Below, piece after piece: positions 30,014 through 41,607 of a DNA stretch of 64,000 nt; the first letter of the stretch is position 1, and the number at the start of each line of letters is the position of its first letter. The notes beneath the pieces are model-generated. The model was not told the DNA's origin. It did not search any database and saw only the letters and a list, made by a program, of their open reading frames with translations. This DNA is from Paraniabella defluvii (GTDB lineage: Bacteria; Bacteroidota; Bacteroidia; Chitinophagales; Chitinophagaceae): contig CP079215.1 in the NCBI GenBank assembly GCA_019316985.1, forward strand, positions 2,728,001 through 2,792,000, given 5' to 3'. Position numbers and translations under genes: made by a program.

Positions 30014-33000
30014 ATGAGCACGGATGTGTTGCAGAATTTTTATATTGATGATCCCCGCTGTTTACAAATAGCGGAGGGGCTTTCTTTGTCCCGGCCTTCA
30101 GAAATAGCGCTTACAGGTCTTTTTGGCAGCTCAACTCCTTTCGTATTTGCCGCCAGTGCGGGGCATGCGCCCGAATTTAATCATGTAATTGTTTTAAACG
30201 AATCGGAAGACGCAGCTTATTTCCATAATACATTGGAAAATATTACAGGAGCGCTGGATATTTTTTATTTTCCTTCTTCCTTTAAAACAAGGAAGAACTT
30301 TCGCCAGCTCAATGCTTCACATGTAATGCTGAGAACGGAAGCCTTAACCAAACTGGCTTCCGGCTCAGATGCGCAACCGGTGAGAAAAAAATACTGGTAA
30401 CTTACCCCGAGGCATTATTCGAAAAAGTGGTGATCCCGAAAGCGCTGTCGGAGAATATCATTCACATAAAAACTGCCGATACAATTGATATTGGCCCACT
30501 GCTATTAAAGCTGGACCAATACGGCTTTGTACGCAGCGATTTTGTATACGAGCCGGGGCAATACGCGTTGCGTGGCGGCATCTTCGATATTTATTCTTTC
30601 GGTAACGAAAACCTTACCGTTTTGAGTTGTTTGGTAACGAGGTGGATTCGATCCGTATTATTGACCCCGAAACCCAGTTAAGCGAACGCAAGCTTTTATC
30701 AGTATCGATTATCCCGAATGTTGATACCCGGTTTAGCTCGGAAGAAAGGGTTTCACTTTTTGATTTTTTACCGGCCAATACGGCTATTTGGTTGCAAGAC
30801 CAGGAGCTGTGCATAGAACGTTTGAGAGATCATGAGGAGGAGTTGAAATATTTCGTGGAGCTGTACCCGGCCGGGCAGGCAGTTGCCAACAGCGACGATG
30901 AAAAACTACTGAAAAAGATCTGTCTCCCGATGATTTTATAACGGCTGACAGCCTTGACAGCTCATTGAAAAATCGGCCGGTTTTTCATTTCGGAGGCAAC
31001 AGCTATACTGCCAGACATGAATTTGAATTTAATACAAGGTCACAGCCGGCATTTAACCGCCAGTTCGATCTGTTGATCAAAGACCTGAAGGAGAAAGAAA
31101 AGAAGCAGTATAGCATTTATATTTTTTCGGAGAATTCCAAGCAGCTGCAAAGGTTGCAAACCATTTTTGACGACCTGAAAGCCGAGCTGGTTTTTAACCC
31201 TGTATCTGTTTCTATTCATCAGGGATTTATAGATGATGACCTGAAGATTGTTTGCTATACGGATCACGAGATATTTCAGCGTTACCATAAGTATCGTGTA
31301 AAGCAGGCCTATAATAAAAGTAAGGCCATTACCCTGCGCACCTTGCGGGAATTGCAGCCCGGCGATTATGTAACGCATATCGACCATGGGGTAGGAGTGT
31401 ATAGCGGCCTGCAAAAATGGATGTGAACGGCAAGCTGCAGGAGGCGGTGCGTTTGATCTATAAGGACAAAGATGTGTTGTATGTCAACATCAACTCTCTT
31501 CATAAAATAGCCAAGTATACCGGTAAAGAAGGCAGTGTGCCCAAGGTAAATAAACTGGGTAGTGATGTGTGGAACCGGCTGAAGGAAAAAACCAAGGCAA
31601 AAGTTAAAGAAATTGCGTTTGACCTGATTAAGCTATACGCCAAACGTAAAGCCCAGCAAGGCTTTGCCCATACACCCGATAACTATTTGCAAAATGAGCT
31701 GGAGGCTTCGTTTATATATGAAGATACACCCGACCAAAGCAGGGCTACAGCCGATGTGAAGAAAGATATGGAGTCTGCGTCGCCTATGGACCGGCTGGTT
31801 TGTGGAGATGTGGGTTTTGGCAAGACGGAGATCGCTATTCGTGCAGCCTTTAAGACCTGTGTAGATGGTAAGCAGGCCGCCGTATTAGTTCCCACCACTA
31901 TTCTTGCTTTTCAGCATTATAAAACTTTCAGCGAGCGGTTAAAAGACTTCCCTGTAACAGTAGATTTTATCAACCGCTTTAAAACCGCCAAAGAGAAAAA
32001 AGAAACGCTGGAGAAATTAAAGGCAGGCAAAATTGATATCCTCATAGGTACACATGGTATTATCGGGAAAGATGTGAAGTTTAAAGACCTGGGTGTACTC
32101 ATTGTAGATGAGGAGCAGAAATTTGGCGTAGCGCATAAGGAAAAGATCAAAACTATCCGTACCACGGTAGATTGTTTAACATTAACAGCAACGCCCATAC
32201 CACGTACGCTGCAATTTTCGCTAATGGGCGCAAGAGATCTGAGTATTATTAACACACCTCCACCCAATCGTCAGCCGATACAAACGGAAGTGCAGGTGTA
32301 TAATGAAGATTTTGTGCGTGATGCCATTTATTTCGAAACCGAGCGTGGTGGCCAGGTGTTCTTTATTCACAATAGGGTAGCAGGTTTGGCTGAAATGGCG
32401 GCGATTATACAGGGCTTATGCCCGGATCTCTCGGTAGGATATGCACACGGGCAGATGGAAGGCCATCAACTGGAAGAAAAGATACTGGACTTTATCGACC
32501 GCAAGTATGATGTGTTGGTTTGTACCAATATCGTGGAGAGCGGCGTGGATATACCCAACGTCAATACAATCATTGTTAATAATGCGCATCATTTTGGCTT
32601 AAGTGATCTGCACCAGTTACGCGGCCGGGTAGGACGTAGCAATAAAAAGCATTTTGTTATTTGCTGGCACCGCCGATGAGCACATTGCCGAGCGATTCGC
32701 GAAAGCGCCTGCAAACACTGGAGCAGCACAGCGAACTGGGTAGCGGTTTCCAGATAGCCATGCGCGACCTGGACATACGTGGCGCCGGGAATTTACTGGG
32801 TGGAGAGCAAAGCGGTTTTATGGCCGAGATAGGCTTTGAAATGTACCAGAAGATCCTCGACGAATCTATCCGTGAATTAAAACGTACAGAGTTTAAAGAC
32901 CTGTTTAAGGAAGAAATAAGTAAGCAGGATGATTTTGTACATGACTGTACGATTGATACCGATCTGGAGATACTGATACCCGATGAATATGTAGAAAATA

Positions 33001-33407
33001 TTACCGAACGTTTGTCGTTATACCAGCGGCTGGATAACTGCGAAAATGATGAAGAGCTGCAGGCTATGCACGATGAGTTGGCTGATCGCTTTGGTCCTGT
33101 ACCACCACAGGTAGATGACTTGTTTGAAACAGTAAAATGCCGTAAACTGGCGATAGACCTGGGCTTCGAAAAAATGAGCCTGAAAACGGAAACGCTCCGT
33201 TGTCATTTTATCAATCGCCCGGACTCTCCTTATTTCGAGTCCGATATCTTCCAGAAAATCATTGAATACCTGCAAATAAAAACGAATAAGGCAAGGTTAA
33301 AACAAACCGGCAAACTATTCCTGCTGATTGCAGACCCCATACCGTCTATGAAAGAGCTGCACGAGTTTTTAAAAGATATGCATGCGTTTGTTATTCACCC
33401 GGTTTAA
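30014..33407 (+). CDS. mfd: Transcription-repair coupling factor Mfd (frame-broken)
   Basis: Six frame segments give about 1130 residues, the normal size. The N-terminal UvrB-like part has EIALTGLFGSSTPFVFAA and FVYEPGQYALRGGIFDIYSF. The RNA-polymerase interaction domain has LQPGDYVTHIDHGVGVYSGL. The motor has MDRLVCGDVGFGKTEIAIRA (Walker A), LIVDEEQKFGVAHKEKI (DEEQ motif II), LTATPIPRTLQFSLMGARD (III) and NIVESGVDIPNVNTIIV with DLHQLRGRVGRSNKKHF (V and VI). The TRCF C-terminal domain follows. Shifts are near 30390, 30645, 30930, 31420 and 32670. Mfd removes stalled RNA polymerase and recruits UvrA. The ATG at 30014 is preferred to the GTG just before it. Confidence 0.94.
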
Positions 33408-33551
33408 TCTTGCCGCATGAAAATACTAACGAGCTATTGAATGTAAACCTTTCTGACGCGCAGCCGAAGGCACTGATGTTACAATTCTTCCTAAATAAAG
33501 CCGCGAGTAAATATTATGATTTTTTACTGTTAAGTAGCAATTGCCTAGATT

Positions 33552-33573
33552 TACTTTTTCAATTGAAAAAGTA
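33552..33573. repeat. Perfect 22-bp palindrome overlapping the Kir start codon
   Basis: The half-site TACTTTTTCAA is followed directly by its reverse complement, with no spacer. The last base is the A of the kir ATG at 33573. It could be a repressor operator or an RNA hairpin that hides the start. Confidence 0.75.
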
Positions 33574-34564
33574 TGGCCAGAACAAAACAGCTTTCACAGG
33601 ATATTTCCAATACCGGGTATACGGCTAACGCCGGTATGCAGCGAATCATGAACCGGGATGGAAGTTTGAATGTGCAACGCAGGGGTCTTAACTGGTGGCA
33701 GCGCAATAGTATTTATCATACCATGATCAGTCTTTCTCCCGGGCGATTCATGCTGGTGGTATTTTTATTTTATACTTCCACTAATTTGCTTTTTGCCTGT
33801 ATTTATACATTACTTGGTATTGATAAATTGCAGGGTATTGATCCTGTATCTGGCTTTGGTGAGAAGTTTATGCAGGCTTTTTCTTCAGCTCCCAAACACT
33901 TACAACGGTGGGATACGGGCATATCAGTCCAAAGGGAATGGCTGCTAATATTGTTGCGTCGTTAGAATCTTTTATAGGCATCATGGCTTTTGCTATTGTA
34001 ACCGGTTTGTTTTTTGCCCGCTTTGCCCGGCCCCGCGCTTTTTAAGGTTTAGCGATAATCTTATCATGGCACCTTTTAAGGAAACGGCTGCTTTTATGTT
34101 ACGGGTAGTGTCAGCAAAAAACATTTCGCTTACTGACGTGCAGGCCGAGGTGACCACTGCCTTCGAGGTGGAGGAGAATGGAAAAAAAGTACCCGCTATT
34201 TTCAGCTCCGCTACAGTTCAGCCGTATCAACTCGCTGGCTTTATCGTGGACGGTTGTGCATATCATTGATGATAAAAGTCCTTTTTATGGTTTGAGTCTT
34301 GAAGAAATAAAGAGCAGCAACCTTGAAGTTATGATCAATATAAGAGCTTTCGACGAGCATTACTCTAATACGGTACAACAGCGAATTTCGTATAAAGGGG
34401 ATGAGATTTTATATGGCGCCCGGTTTCTGCCCGCTTTTGCTCCTTCAGAAGACGGAAGATCTACCGTATTGAAAGTACAAAAGCTCAACCATCATGAAAA
34501 GTTGGAGGAAGCTCATGTGGCTGCTATACTCGAAAAGATCAAATTAGAACAGGGGAAAGTATAA
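33573..34564 (+). CDS. Inward-rectifier potassium channel, KirBac type (frame-broken)
   Basis: The N-terminus contains SLNVQRRGLNWWQRNSIYHT, the slide-helix region, followed by the outer helix FMLVVFLFYTSTNLLFACIY. After a shift near 33895 the pore reads SQTLTTVGYGHISPKG, the K+ selectivity filter TVGYG with the His seen in KirBac proteins. The inner helix is ESFIGIMAFAIVTGLFFARF, then ARPRAFLRFSDNLIMAPF, typical of bacterial Kir. A shift near 34200 restores the cytoplasmic beta-sandwich part ending KIKLEQGKV. About 330 residues, the normal length. It passes K+ across the inner membrane as a tetramer. A palindrome overlaps its start; it lies downstream of mfd but is probably a separate unit. 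Confidence 0.9.
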
Positions 34565-34623
34565 GGAAGCGAAAGCCTGATGGTTTTATGCTAACTGATA
34601 GCGTATGTAAGCTTTTTCATTAC

Positions 34624-34656
34624 AAACCCTCCGCTATAAATAATAACGGAGGGTTT
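34624..34656. terminator. Bidirectional terminator between convergent genes
   Basis: AAACCCTCCG and CGGAGGGTTT form a perfect 10-bp stem with a 13-base loop and AT-rich flanks, between the kir end (plus) and the oxidoreductase end (minus). Confidence 0.7.
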
Positions 34657-34677
34657 AAATATAACTAAGTCCAACTA

Positions 34678-35991
34678 CTAGAAGTACTTTGTTTTGCCCG
34701 GTGTGGCTATCGGGTAATTGCCATCGGCATCAGGTACAACCGGTGGTGTGGCATTAAAGCTGTATTCTTTAGGCATTAAGCTCATACCGCTATTTAATGC
34801 TTTTTCGAAATCAATAACCTGCCCGCTATAGGTAGCCAGGCGGCCTATAATTCCTGTTAATGTACTTTTTGCACCATGTTCTGCGTCGGCAAATTTATAT
34901 TCTCCTTTAGCAATAGCGGCAAATAGTGCATCGTGCTCGGCCTGGTAAGGATTGTTTTCTCCTTTCTTGTCGAAGGCAAAAAGTGTATTGCCTTTATTGT
35001 CTTTGATTACTGCAGCATCGCCAAAGATCCGTCCCTTTGTTCCGATAATCAGCTCATCCACCTTACTCATTGTTCTGGGGATATGACGGCACTGGCTGTT
35101 CATAATGCTGCCGTCGGCATAGTGAAACTCCACATAATGATGGTCGTATATTTCACCGTACTTTTTGTCCGTACGCACCTGGCGTCCGCCTAATCCCTGT
35201 GCCTTTACAGGATATCCACCCTTAAACCAGTTGATGACATCAATATTGTGCACATGCTGTTCTACAATATGATCGCCGCAAAGCCAGTTGAAATAATACC
35301 AGTTACGCATCTGGTATTCCATTTCTGTTTGACCCGGCTGACGCTCTTTCACCCACACCCCGTCGTTATTCCACCAGGCCTGGGCTGAAGTAATATCTCC
35401 AATAAGGTCTTTTTTCTTGAAGAGTTCGAGATATGAGTTTTGATATCTTCTTTGCAGGCCTACTACCACATTCAATTTTTTTGCTTAGCGATCTCTGCAA
35501 CATCCAGCACTTTTTGATACCTGCAGGATCTGTAGCCACAGGCTTCTCCATGAAGATGTGTTTGTTCTGTTTTACAGCAGCTTCAAAATGAATGGGGCGG
35601 AATCCCGGAGGCGTGGTCAGGATCACTACGTCCGCCAGGGAATTGCTTTTTCATAGGCATCAAAACCAACAAACTTCCTTTCTTCGGGAACATCCACGCG
35701 GCTTTTATCAATACCTGCTTCCGCCAGGTTGCCCGTAATAGATTTATAGCAGCCGTCGAGGCGGTCTTTAAAAGCATCGGCCATCGCCACCAGCTGTACA
35801 TTTTGCTTGGTACTTAAAGCTTGTATGGCGGCTCCTGTACCGCGTCCGCCGCAACCGATCAGCGCCACTTTTATGGTGCCGGCCGAACCCGAAAAGAAAT
35901 TAGCATTACTTAAAAATGGTGCAGCCATCAGTCCACCGGTAACCAGGGATGTTTGCTGTACAAATTTTCTGCGCGTTGTTTTATTGTCCAT
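34678..35991 (-). CDS. Tat-exported Gfo/Idh/MocA oxidoreductase (frame-broken)
   Basis: The start [20 protein letters not shown] has a twin-arginine signal (TRRKF) and a hydrophobic stretch. [20 protein letters not shown] is the NAD-binding loop. After a shift near 35640, [20 protein letters not shown] holds the EKP Lys; after one near 35485, [20 protein letters not shown] and [20 protein letters not shown] mark the family variant with an HN-D motif. About 437 residues ending KTKYF. Such exported members in Bacteroidota modify sugars or glycans and usually sit near other utilisation genes, as here. The bound NAD is often tightly held in the periplasm. The substrate is not identifiable. Confidence 0.85.
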
Positions 35992-36107
35992 TGTTGGTTA
36001 TTTTTGATATAATATGTATTTGAGGTGATTGATTTGTTTGATCAGTTAATTATTATTGACAGAAGTACGTGCAAATGAAAGTTGGCCACTCATTTGAACT
36101 ACTGCCT

Positions 36108-37051
36108 TTACAGGCTTAAATAAGTCTCAAAGAATTTTTCAGCTTCTTGCTTAGTAGGTTGCTTCAGCGGGCGAACAATCCTGAACCCCACAAACGGCGC
36201 ATCGGCATTCCACCATTTACTTTTGGGTATCTGCGGATCGCGGCGGTTCCATACCAGGTCGGACGGTTCGCGATTGGCGCTTGTAAGGGCGCTGGCGGGG
36301 TCGTTATAGTCGCCGCCACGCACTACTAAAGGATGTTTGCTGGTGGGCGTATTAACAGGATCTGTTGCATTTTTCTCCCGTTTTGCATAGGCATCTGCAC
36401 TATACTGATCCAGCACCCATTCCTGTACATTTCCCAGCATATCGTATAATCCCCAGGCGTTGGGTTTTTTCAATCCCACTTTTTGATACCGGTCGCCACT
36501 GTTGGCGGCGTACCAGGCATAATCTTTTAATTGAGCGCTGTCGTTACCAAAAGGATAAATAGTGGTAGAGCCGGCGCGGCAGGCATATTCCCATTCGGCT
36601 TCTGTGGGCAGGCGGTAGAACACTCCTGTTTTTTCATACAGCCATTTGCAGTACATAATAGCCCCGTGCTGCTTCATGCTGTTAGCGGAAAACCGCCTTC
36701 TTTCCCCATTCCCAACGTCATTTCAATATAAGGGCGCGATGGTCGCGTAATAGCGTCTACATCGCTATTTTCGGCGTAATGCTCATCATTGAGATAAAGT
36801 GCAAATTCGTCATGAGTCACTTCTTTAGCACCTATCCAGAAAGCACTCAGGGTTACTTCATGTTGGGGTTGTTCATCGGCCTGCTTGGAGGCTTTGCTAC
36901 CCATTTTAAAACTACCGGCTTTTATGGGCACCATTTCAAATTTTACCGGGCTGCCTGGAATCGGTTGTTCATATTTTTCGAATGACTGGTTTTGAGCGTG
37001 AAGCGCTGCTGTCATGGCCGTGCAAGCAGCAATCAATACAATTTTCTGCAT
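36108..37051 (-). CDS. Secreted SUMF1/FGE-family protein (one frameshift)
   Basis: The start MQKIVLIAACTAMTAALHAQ is a signal peptide. FEMVPIKAGSFKMGSKASKQ is the opening of the formylglycine-generating-enzyme (SUMF1) fold, and VTLSAFWIGAKEVTHDEFAL follows. A shift near 36680 joins it to AIMYCKWLYEKTGVFYRLPT, EAEWEYACRAGSTTIYPFG, WGLYDMLGNVQEWVLDQYSA, and LVVRGGDYND and FVGFRIVR. These are the standard elements. The copper-binding Cys pair of true FGE was not seen, so a sulfatase-activating role is doubtful; many Bacteroidota homologues act in other ways. About 314 residues. It precedes the Gfo/Idh/MocA gene on the same strand with a gap of about 115 bases. Confidence 0.82.
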
Positions 37052-37149
37052 GGCTTAAAGATATAGAAATTCGATGAAAATGCTTTTGTGCAAACGGTTG
37101 TTTAGGTGGGTTAACGAAGTTTTGTTATTTTTCGTGAAAATACTTAACG

Positions 37150-38066
37150 ATGCAAAGACGGTCTTTTCTCAGAAATACGCTGCTTACAACGGGTTCTTTT
37201 GCAGCAGCTACTGGTGCTTTTAGCCAAACAAAATCTTCTACTACGTCAAAGGGACAACCTTTTCATTTAGACTACGCGCCGCATGAAGGCATGTTTGCTA
37301 CCAGCGGCGGAAAAGATTTTATCGACCAGATCAAATACATGTATGACCTGGGCTTCAGATCGATTGAAGATAATGGAATGACCGGCCGTTCTACGGAGCA
37401 GCAAACCAAAATTGGCGAAACGCTGGCTAAACTGGGTATGCGTATGGGGTTTTTGTGGTGCCCAAAGGAGGCAACGGAGCTAACACTTTGGCAGCTAAAA
37501 AGAAAGAGCATGTGGATATATTTTTGGAGGGTTGCCGCAAGTCGGTAGAGGTAGCCAAGCGTTGTAATGCCAAATGGGTTACAGTAGTACCCGGCGATTT
37601 TGAAAAAAATTTACCGCTATCTATACAAACGGCCAACGTTATTGAAGCTTTACGCCGTGGTGCCGAAATATTTGAGCCGCATGGTATTGTTATGGTGCTG
37701 GAGCCCTTAAGTGATACACCCGATCTTTTCCTGCGCTATTCTACCCAAACCTATGAAATATGCAAGGCGGTAGATAGTCCCAGTTGTAAAATATTGTATG
37801 ACGCTTACCACATGCAAAAGAATGAAGGTAACCTGATCAAAAACCTGGAGCTTTGCTGGGACGAAATTCCCTACATACAGGTAGGAGACAACCCGGGGCG
37901 GAAAGAACCTACAACCGGCGAAGTGAATTATAAAAATGTATTTAAATTCTTATACGAAAAAGGCTACAAAGGTGTAGTGGGAATGGAGCACGGGATGTCT
38001 AAATCCGGTAAGGAAGGAGAAGAAAGGCTGGTACAGGCGTACCGGGAAGTGGATAGTTTTGTGTAG
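37150..38066 (+). CDS. Exported xylose-isomerase-like TIM barrel protein (one frameshift)
   Basis: MQRRSFLRNTLLTTGSFAAA is an export signal with an RRSF twin-arginine element. FIDQIKYMYDLGFRSIEDNG begins the barrel. A shift near 37455 (G4 run) joins it to VPKGGNGANTLAAKKKEHVD, then SVEVAKRCNAKWVTVVPGDF, IVMVLEPLSDTPDLFLRYST and KILYDAYHMQKNEGNLIKNL, which supply the Glu and Asp/His of the divalent-metal site in hydroxypyruvate isomerase-type barrels; YIQVGDNPGRKEPTTGEVNY and VVGMEHGMS complete it. About 305 residues. The likely reaction is sugar or hydroxypyruvate isomerisation; the export signal is typical for Bacteroidota members. It is divergent from the SUMF1-like gene. Confidence 0.85.
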
Positions 38067-38071
38067 GGGAT

Positions 38072-38134
38072 AGTTGACTGGTTGATTGGTTAACTGTTGA
38101 AAAGGTCCCTTGTCAACTTATTAACTAGTCAACT
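38072..38134. repeat. Inverted repeat between convergent genes
   Basis: AGTTGACTGGTT (38072-38083) and AACTAGTCAACT (38123-38134) pair over 12 bp with one mismatch, with TTGACT/TTGATT repeats inside. It may act as a terminator for one or both genes, though it lacks a strong T run. Confidence 0.4.
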
Positions 38135-39612
38135 AGCTTCCCATCATTTGACATCCCCATCCATTTCTTTACCAATGGCGACAATAGTAAAATCAAAGCT
38201 CCGGCTATGGCAGAAGCTATGGCAATTTCTTTTAAAATGGTAGCATAATAAGGTAAGGAGGCAACGGCATTATTTTGCACGGCTTCGGGAACGCTCATCA
38301 TTTTACCAATTTTGCCGGCAAGAAATTCTCCGCCCGCGCTGGCAAAGAACCAGATCCCCATCATTACCGCTACCATCCGAACCGGAGACAACTTGGTTAC
38401 CATCGAAAGCCCGATAGGAGACAGGCAAAGCTCGCCTGCAATAATAAACATATACCCCATGGTAAAGGCAAACAGGCTGATCAGCCCGCCTTCAGCATTT
38501 AAACAAGCCAGGTAAAACACTAAGAAACCTATTGCCATAAATATAAAAGCAAAACCGAATTTTACCGGGGTAACAGGCTCCAGTTTGCTTGGCCAGCCAG
38601 TCCAGGTCCATAGCCAGGCAAAAAGAAACTTAGTATAACTACCCAGCCTGGCGGCAGGAAATTATTCACAGACAAGGCGGGCAGCTCTGTACCCATCACA
38701 TGCATATTTACATTACGCATGGCAAACAGGTTCAGCGAGCCTGCATTTTGCTCGTAAAATGCCCAGAATAGTATGGAGAAAATAATCATGAACAAGGCGG
38801 CGATCAGCTTGTTCCTGCCTGCAGGTTCCATACGAAAAGCTTCCCACAGTACGTAAACAATAGCAATAGCTCCCAGTATCGCCATAAAGTAATCCATGAT
38901 CTCGTGGCGATTGAAAAGAGCCACTACTACCGGAACGATCAATAAAGATAAAATATAAATGAGCTGCTCGTTGGTAATACCTGCTGTTCTTTTCTTCAGT
39001 GCCTTAAGTTGGGAGGAAGCCCCTGTCACCTAAAGATTTTTGACCGATCACAAAAACAACTAATCCCAGTATCATGAAGATGCCTGCCAATCCAAATCCA
39101 TAGTGCCAGTTGATACGTTGCCCCACGTAGCCGCAAAGTAAACCACCCAGGGCTGCGCCGATATTAATACCCATATAAAAAGGGAGAAGCCACTATCGCG
39201 CCGTGGATCGTTTTCTTCATATAAAGTACCTACAAGGCTCGATATATTGGGCTTAAAAAACCATTGCCACAAATAATAAAAGCCATGCCATAAAAAAGCT
39301 CCATTCCTGTGGTAAAGCCAGCACCAGGTGCCCGATGGTCATTAATATGCCACCGTAGATAACGGCCCTGCGATACCCGAGAAAACGATCGGCCAGCATA
39401 CCTCCCAGCATAGGCATTGTATACACCAGGGCCGAATAGGCGCCCAGTATACCGTAAGACCGTGGTTCGTCAAATTTTAATTCAGTAACCATGTAAGCAA
39501 TCAGCAGGGCCTTCATCCCGTAAAAGGAAAACCGCTCCCACATTTCCGCGAAAAATAACAAGTATAACTGGCGGGGTTGTTTGGCAATAGCTTTTTCTGT
39601 CATATAGTTCAA
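38125..39612 (-). CDS. POT-family peptide transporter, second copy (frame-broken)
   Basis: The N-terminus has [20 protein letters not shown], the ExxERFxYYG signature of proton-coupled oligopeptide transporters, and [20 protein letters not shown]. Shifts near 39260, 39180, 39030 and 38550 join the pieces; in the middle [20 protein letters not shown] contains the FKPNI motif of the family, and near the end [20 protein letters not shown]. About 495 residues with some 12-14 membrane segments. It imports di- or tripeptides with protons. It lies 53 bases downstream of its paralogue on the same strand. Confidence 0.88.
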
Positions 39613-39665
39613 TTAAAAAAGTCCTAAATGCGATTAGGACTTTGCGTAATAAAAATAAAGTAAAA

Positions 39666-41450
39666 TTATCTTACACCGTGCATGAGTCTCTTCACTACAG
39701 GCGTTAGTAACATAATTAATACTCCCAGGCCCATAGGGATAAGCGTGAAAATAAGGAAGAAGTCCTGCATAGAGTACTTAGCGGTAATTTCATCGATCTT
39801 GCCGCCCATACTCCCTGCCAATTTATTCCCGATAGCAATAGCCAGGTACCAGATGCCAAACATGATACCGATCATACGGCCGGGAACCAACTTACTTACA
39901 TAGGATAAGCCAACCGGAGAAATAAACAATTCGCCCAAAGTGTGAAACAAGTAAGCCAGCACCAGCCACATCATACTTACCGATGCTACTTTAGCGCCCG
40001 GAGGAATGCCGGAAGCCCCAAAAGCCAGCGCTGCAAACCCAATGCCCAGCAATATCATTCCTATACCATTTTTAATGGTGGCAGGCGGATTGAAGCGGCT
40101 TTCCCATAACTTGGATACCAATGGCCCCAGGCTGATAATGAACAAAGCGTTCAAACTGCCAAACCACGATGCGGGTACCTCGGGCTTATCATCCTTATAT
40201 TGGCTCGCCAGCATCATAATAACCAGCACCCATATTAAAATAAAGCCCACAGTTAAAATTATATTACCTAAAGCATACTTCTTAAAAGTTTGCCCGAATA
40301 GTTTTACCAGCACATAAGAAATAATGAGCATCGGAACAACGGTAATCAATGTGTTAGCTATATTGAACATCGTTTTTCCGTTTCCTTCCAATACCCTGTC
40401 GGTATAATCTTTTGCGAAGATGGTCATTGATCCGCCTGCCTGCTCAAAAGACGCCCAGAAAAAAATGGTGATAAACGCCAATACTACAATTACGATCATC
40501 CGGTCGCGTAGCAGCGGTTCGTACTGGGCAATGCGTTTGATTAAAAGAAATACAAATAATGCCAACGTCACTAATATAGCAAAGTTGCTGCCATCCATCG
40601 AGCCAACACTGAAGTTGAATACGTTGGAAGAAGTGATCTTGGATACGGGGTCGTTAACCACCCAAACGAGGCTTACAACAGAGATGAAAATGGTAATCAG
40701 TACTTCAAATCTGGAAAACGGGTTTTTCTTTACCCTGTCTATGTCATTGCCCGCTTCAGCAACAATTGCCTCAGGGCTTTCAGCAACGGTTTCCAAAGCT
40801 GCCTGTTTTTTCGGCTTTAATCCGATGCTGCCAAAAATACCCTGGGTAAAATAAAATTGTAAAAGGCCTACCAGCATGAAAATCCCCGCCAGTCCGAAGC
40901 CATAGCTCCAGCCAACACTTTCTCCTAGGTATCCGCATAATATCATTCCCAGAAAAGCCCGGAATTTACACCCATATAAAATATGGTATAAGCCCCATCT
41001 TTTTTTTCAGGATATTTTTATACATCTCCGATAAAATAGAGGTCATGTTGGGTTTAAAAGGCCTATTCCTAAAACCAGCAATACCAGGCCCAGGTACAAA
41101 AATGACTGGTTGGTTTCAATGGCCATGGAGGCATGACCCAGGGTCATTAAGAATGCGCCCCAGATAGTGGCCCACCTGTAACCAATAAAGCGGTCGGCAA
41201 TATATCCTCCAAGAATAGGGGTAAGATAGGCCATTGCAGTGTATGACCCGTAAAGTGTCATGGCGTGTTCCCGGGGCCATCCCCAGCCCGGATTGTCGCC
41301 CATTAAAGACGAAGTTAGAAAAAGCACCAAAAGCGCCCTCATACCATAGTAGGAGAACCGCTCCCACATTTCCGTAAAAAATAAAACAAATAATCCCGAA
41401 GGGTGGCCCAAGACGCGGCTCTTAAAAAAGTCGTTTTCGGTTGCTGACAT
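39666..41450 (-). CDS. POT-family peptide transporter, first copy (frame-broken)
   Basis: The start has FVLFFTEMWERFSYYGMRAL, the POT ExxERFxYYG signature, then TAMAYLTPILGGYIADRFIG. Shifts near 41050 and 40950 lead to the long remaining part, [20 protein letters not shown] to FTLIPMGLGVLIMLLTPVVK. It includes LGELFISPVGLSYVSKLVPG, matching the GEL-SPxGLS motif. About 595 residues, longer than its downstream paralogue because of an internal helical insertion. It imports small peptides by proton symport. It lies 158 bases from the divergent purD. Confidence 0.88.
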
Positions 41451-41607
41451 ACGAATTAAATTTTATTCAAGATGGGTAAATATAGTGATTTAGTTGAATG
41501 TGGATACAAAACTGTTATGAGCGGTTAACCTCCGAAAAATTACCCATTCATTCTCACACCCTTCGTAAGAGATTTATTACCTTCACGACCTTTAAAAATA
41601 GCGAAAA

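Noticed and set aside
30014..33407. Reading mfd, pcrA, folC and others as pseudogenes
   Set aside because: The broken frames still encode every conserved motif in order, and the breaks sit at homopolymers, so sequence error is the simpler reading.
33410..33628. A short frame between mfd and kir
   Set aside because: No conserved feature, overlaps the kir start and palindrome.
38072..38134. CRISPR-like repeats of TTGACT/TTGATT
   Set aside because: Only a few very short, irregular repeats within one inverted repeat; no spacers or cas genes.
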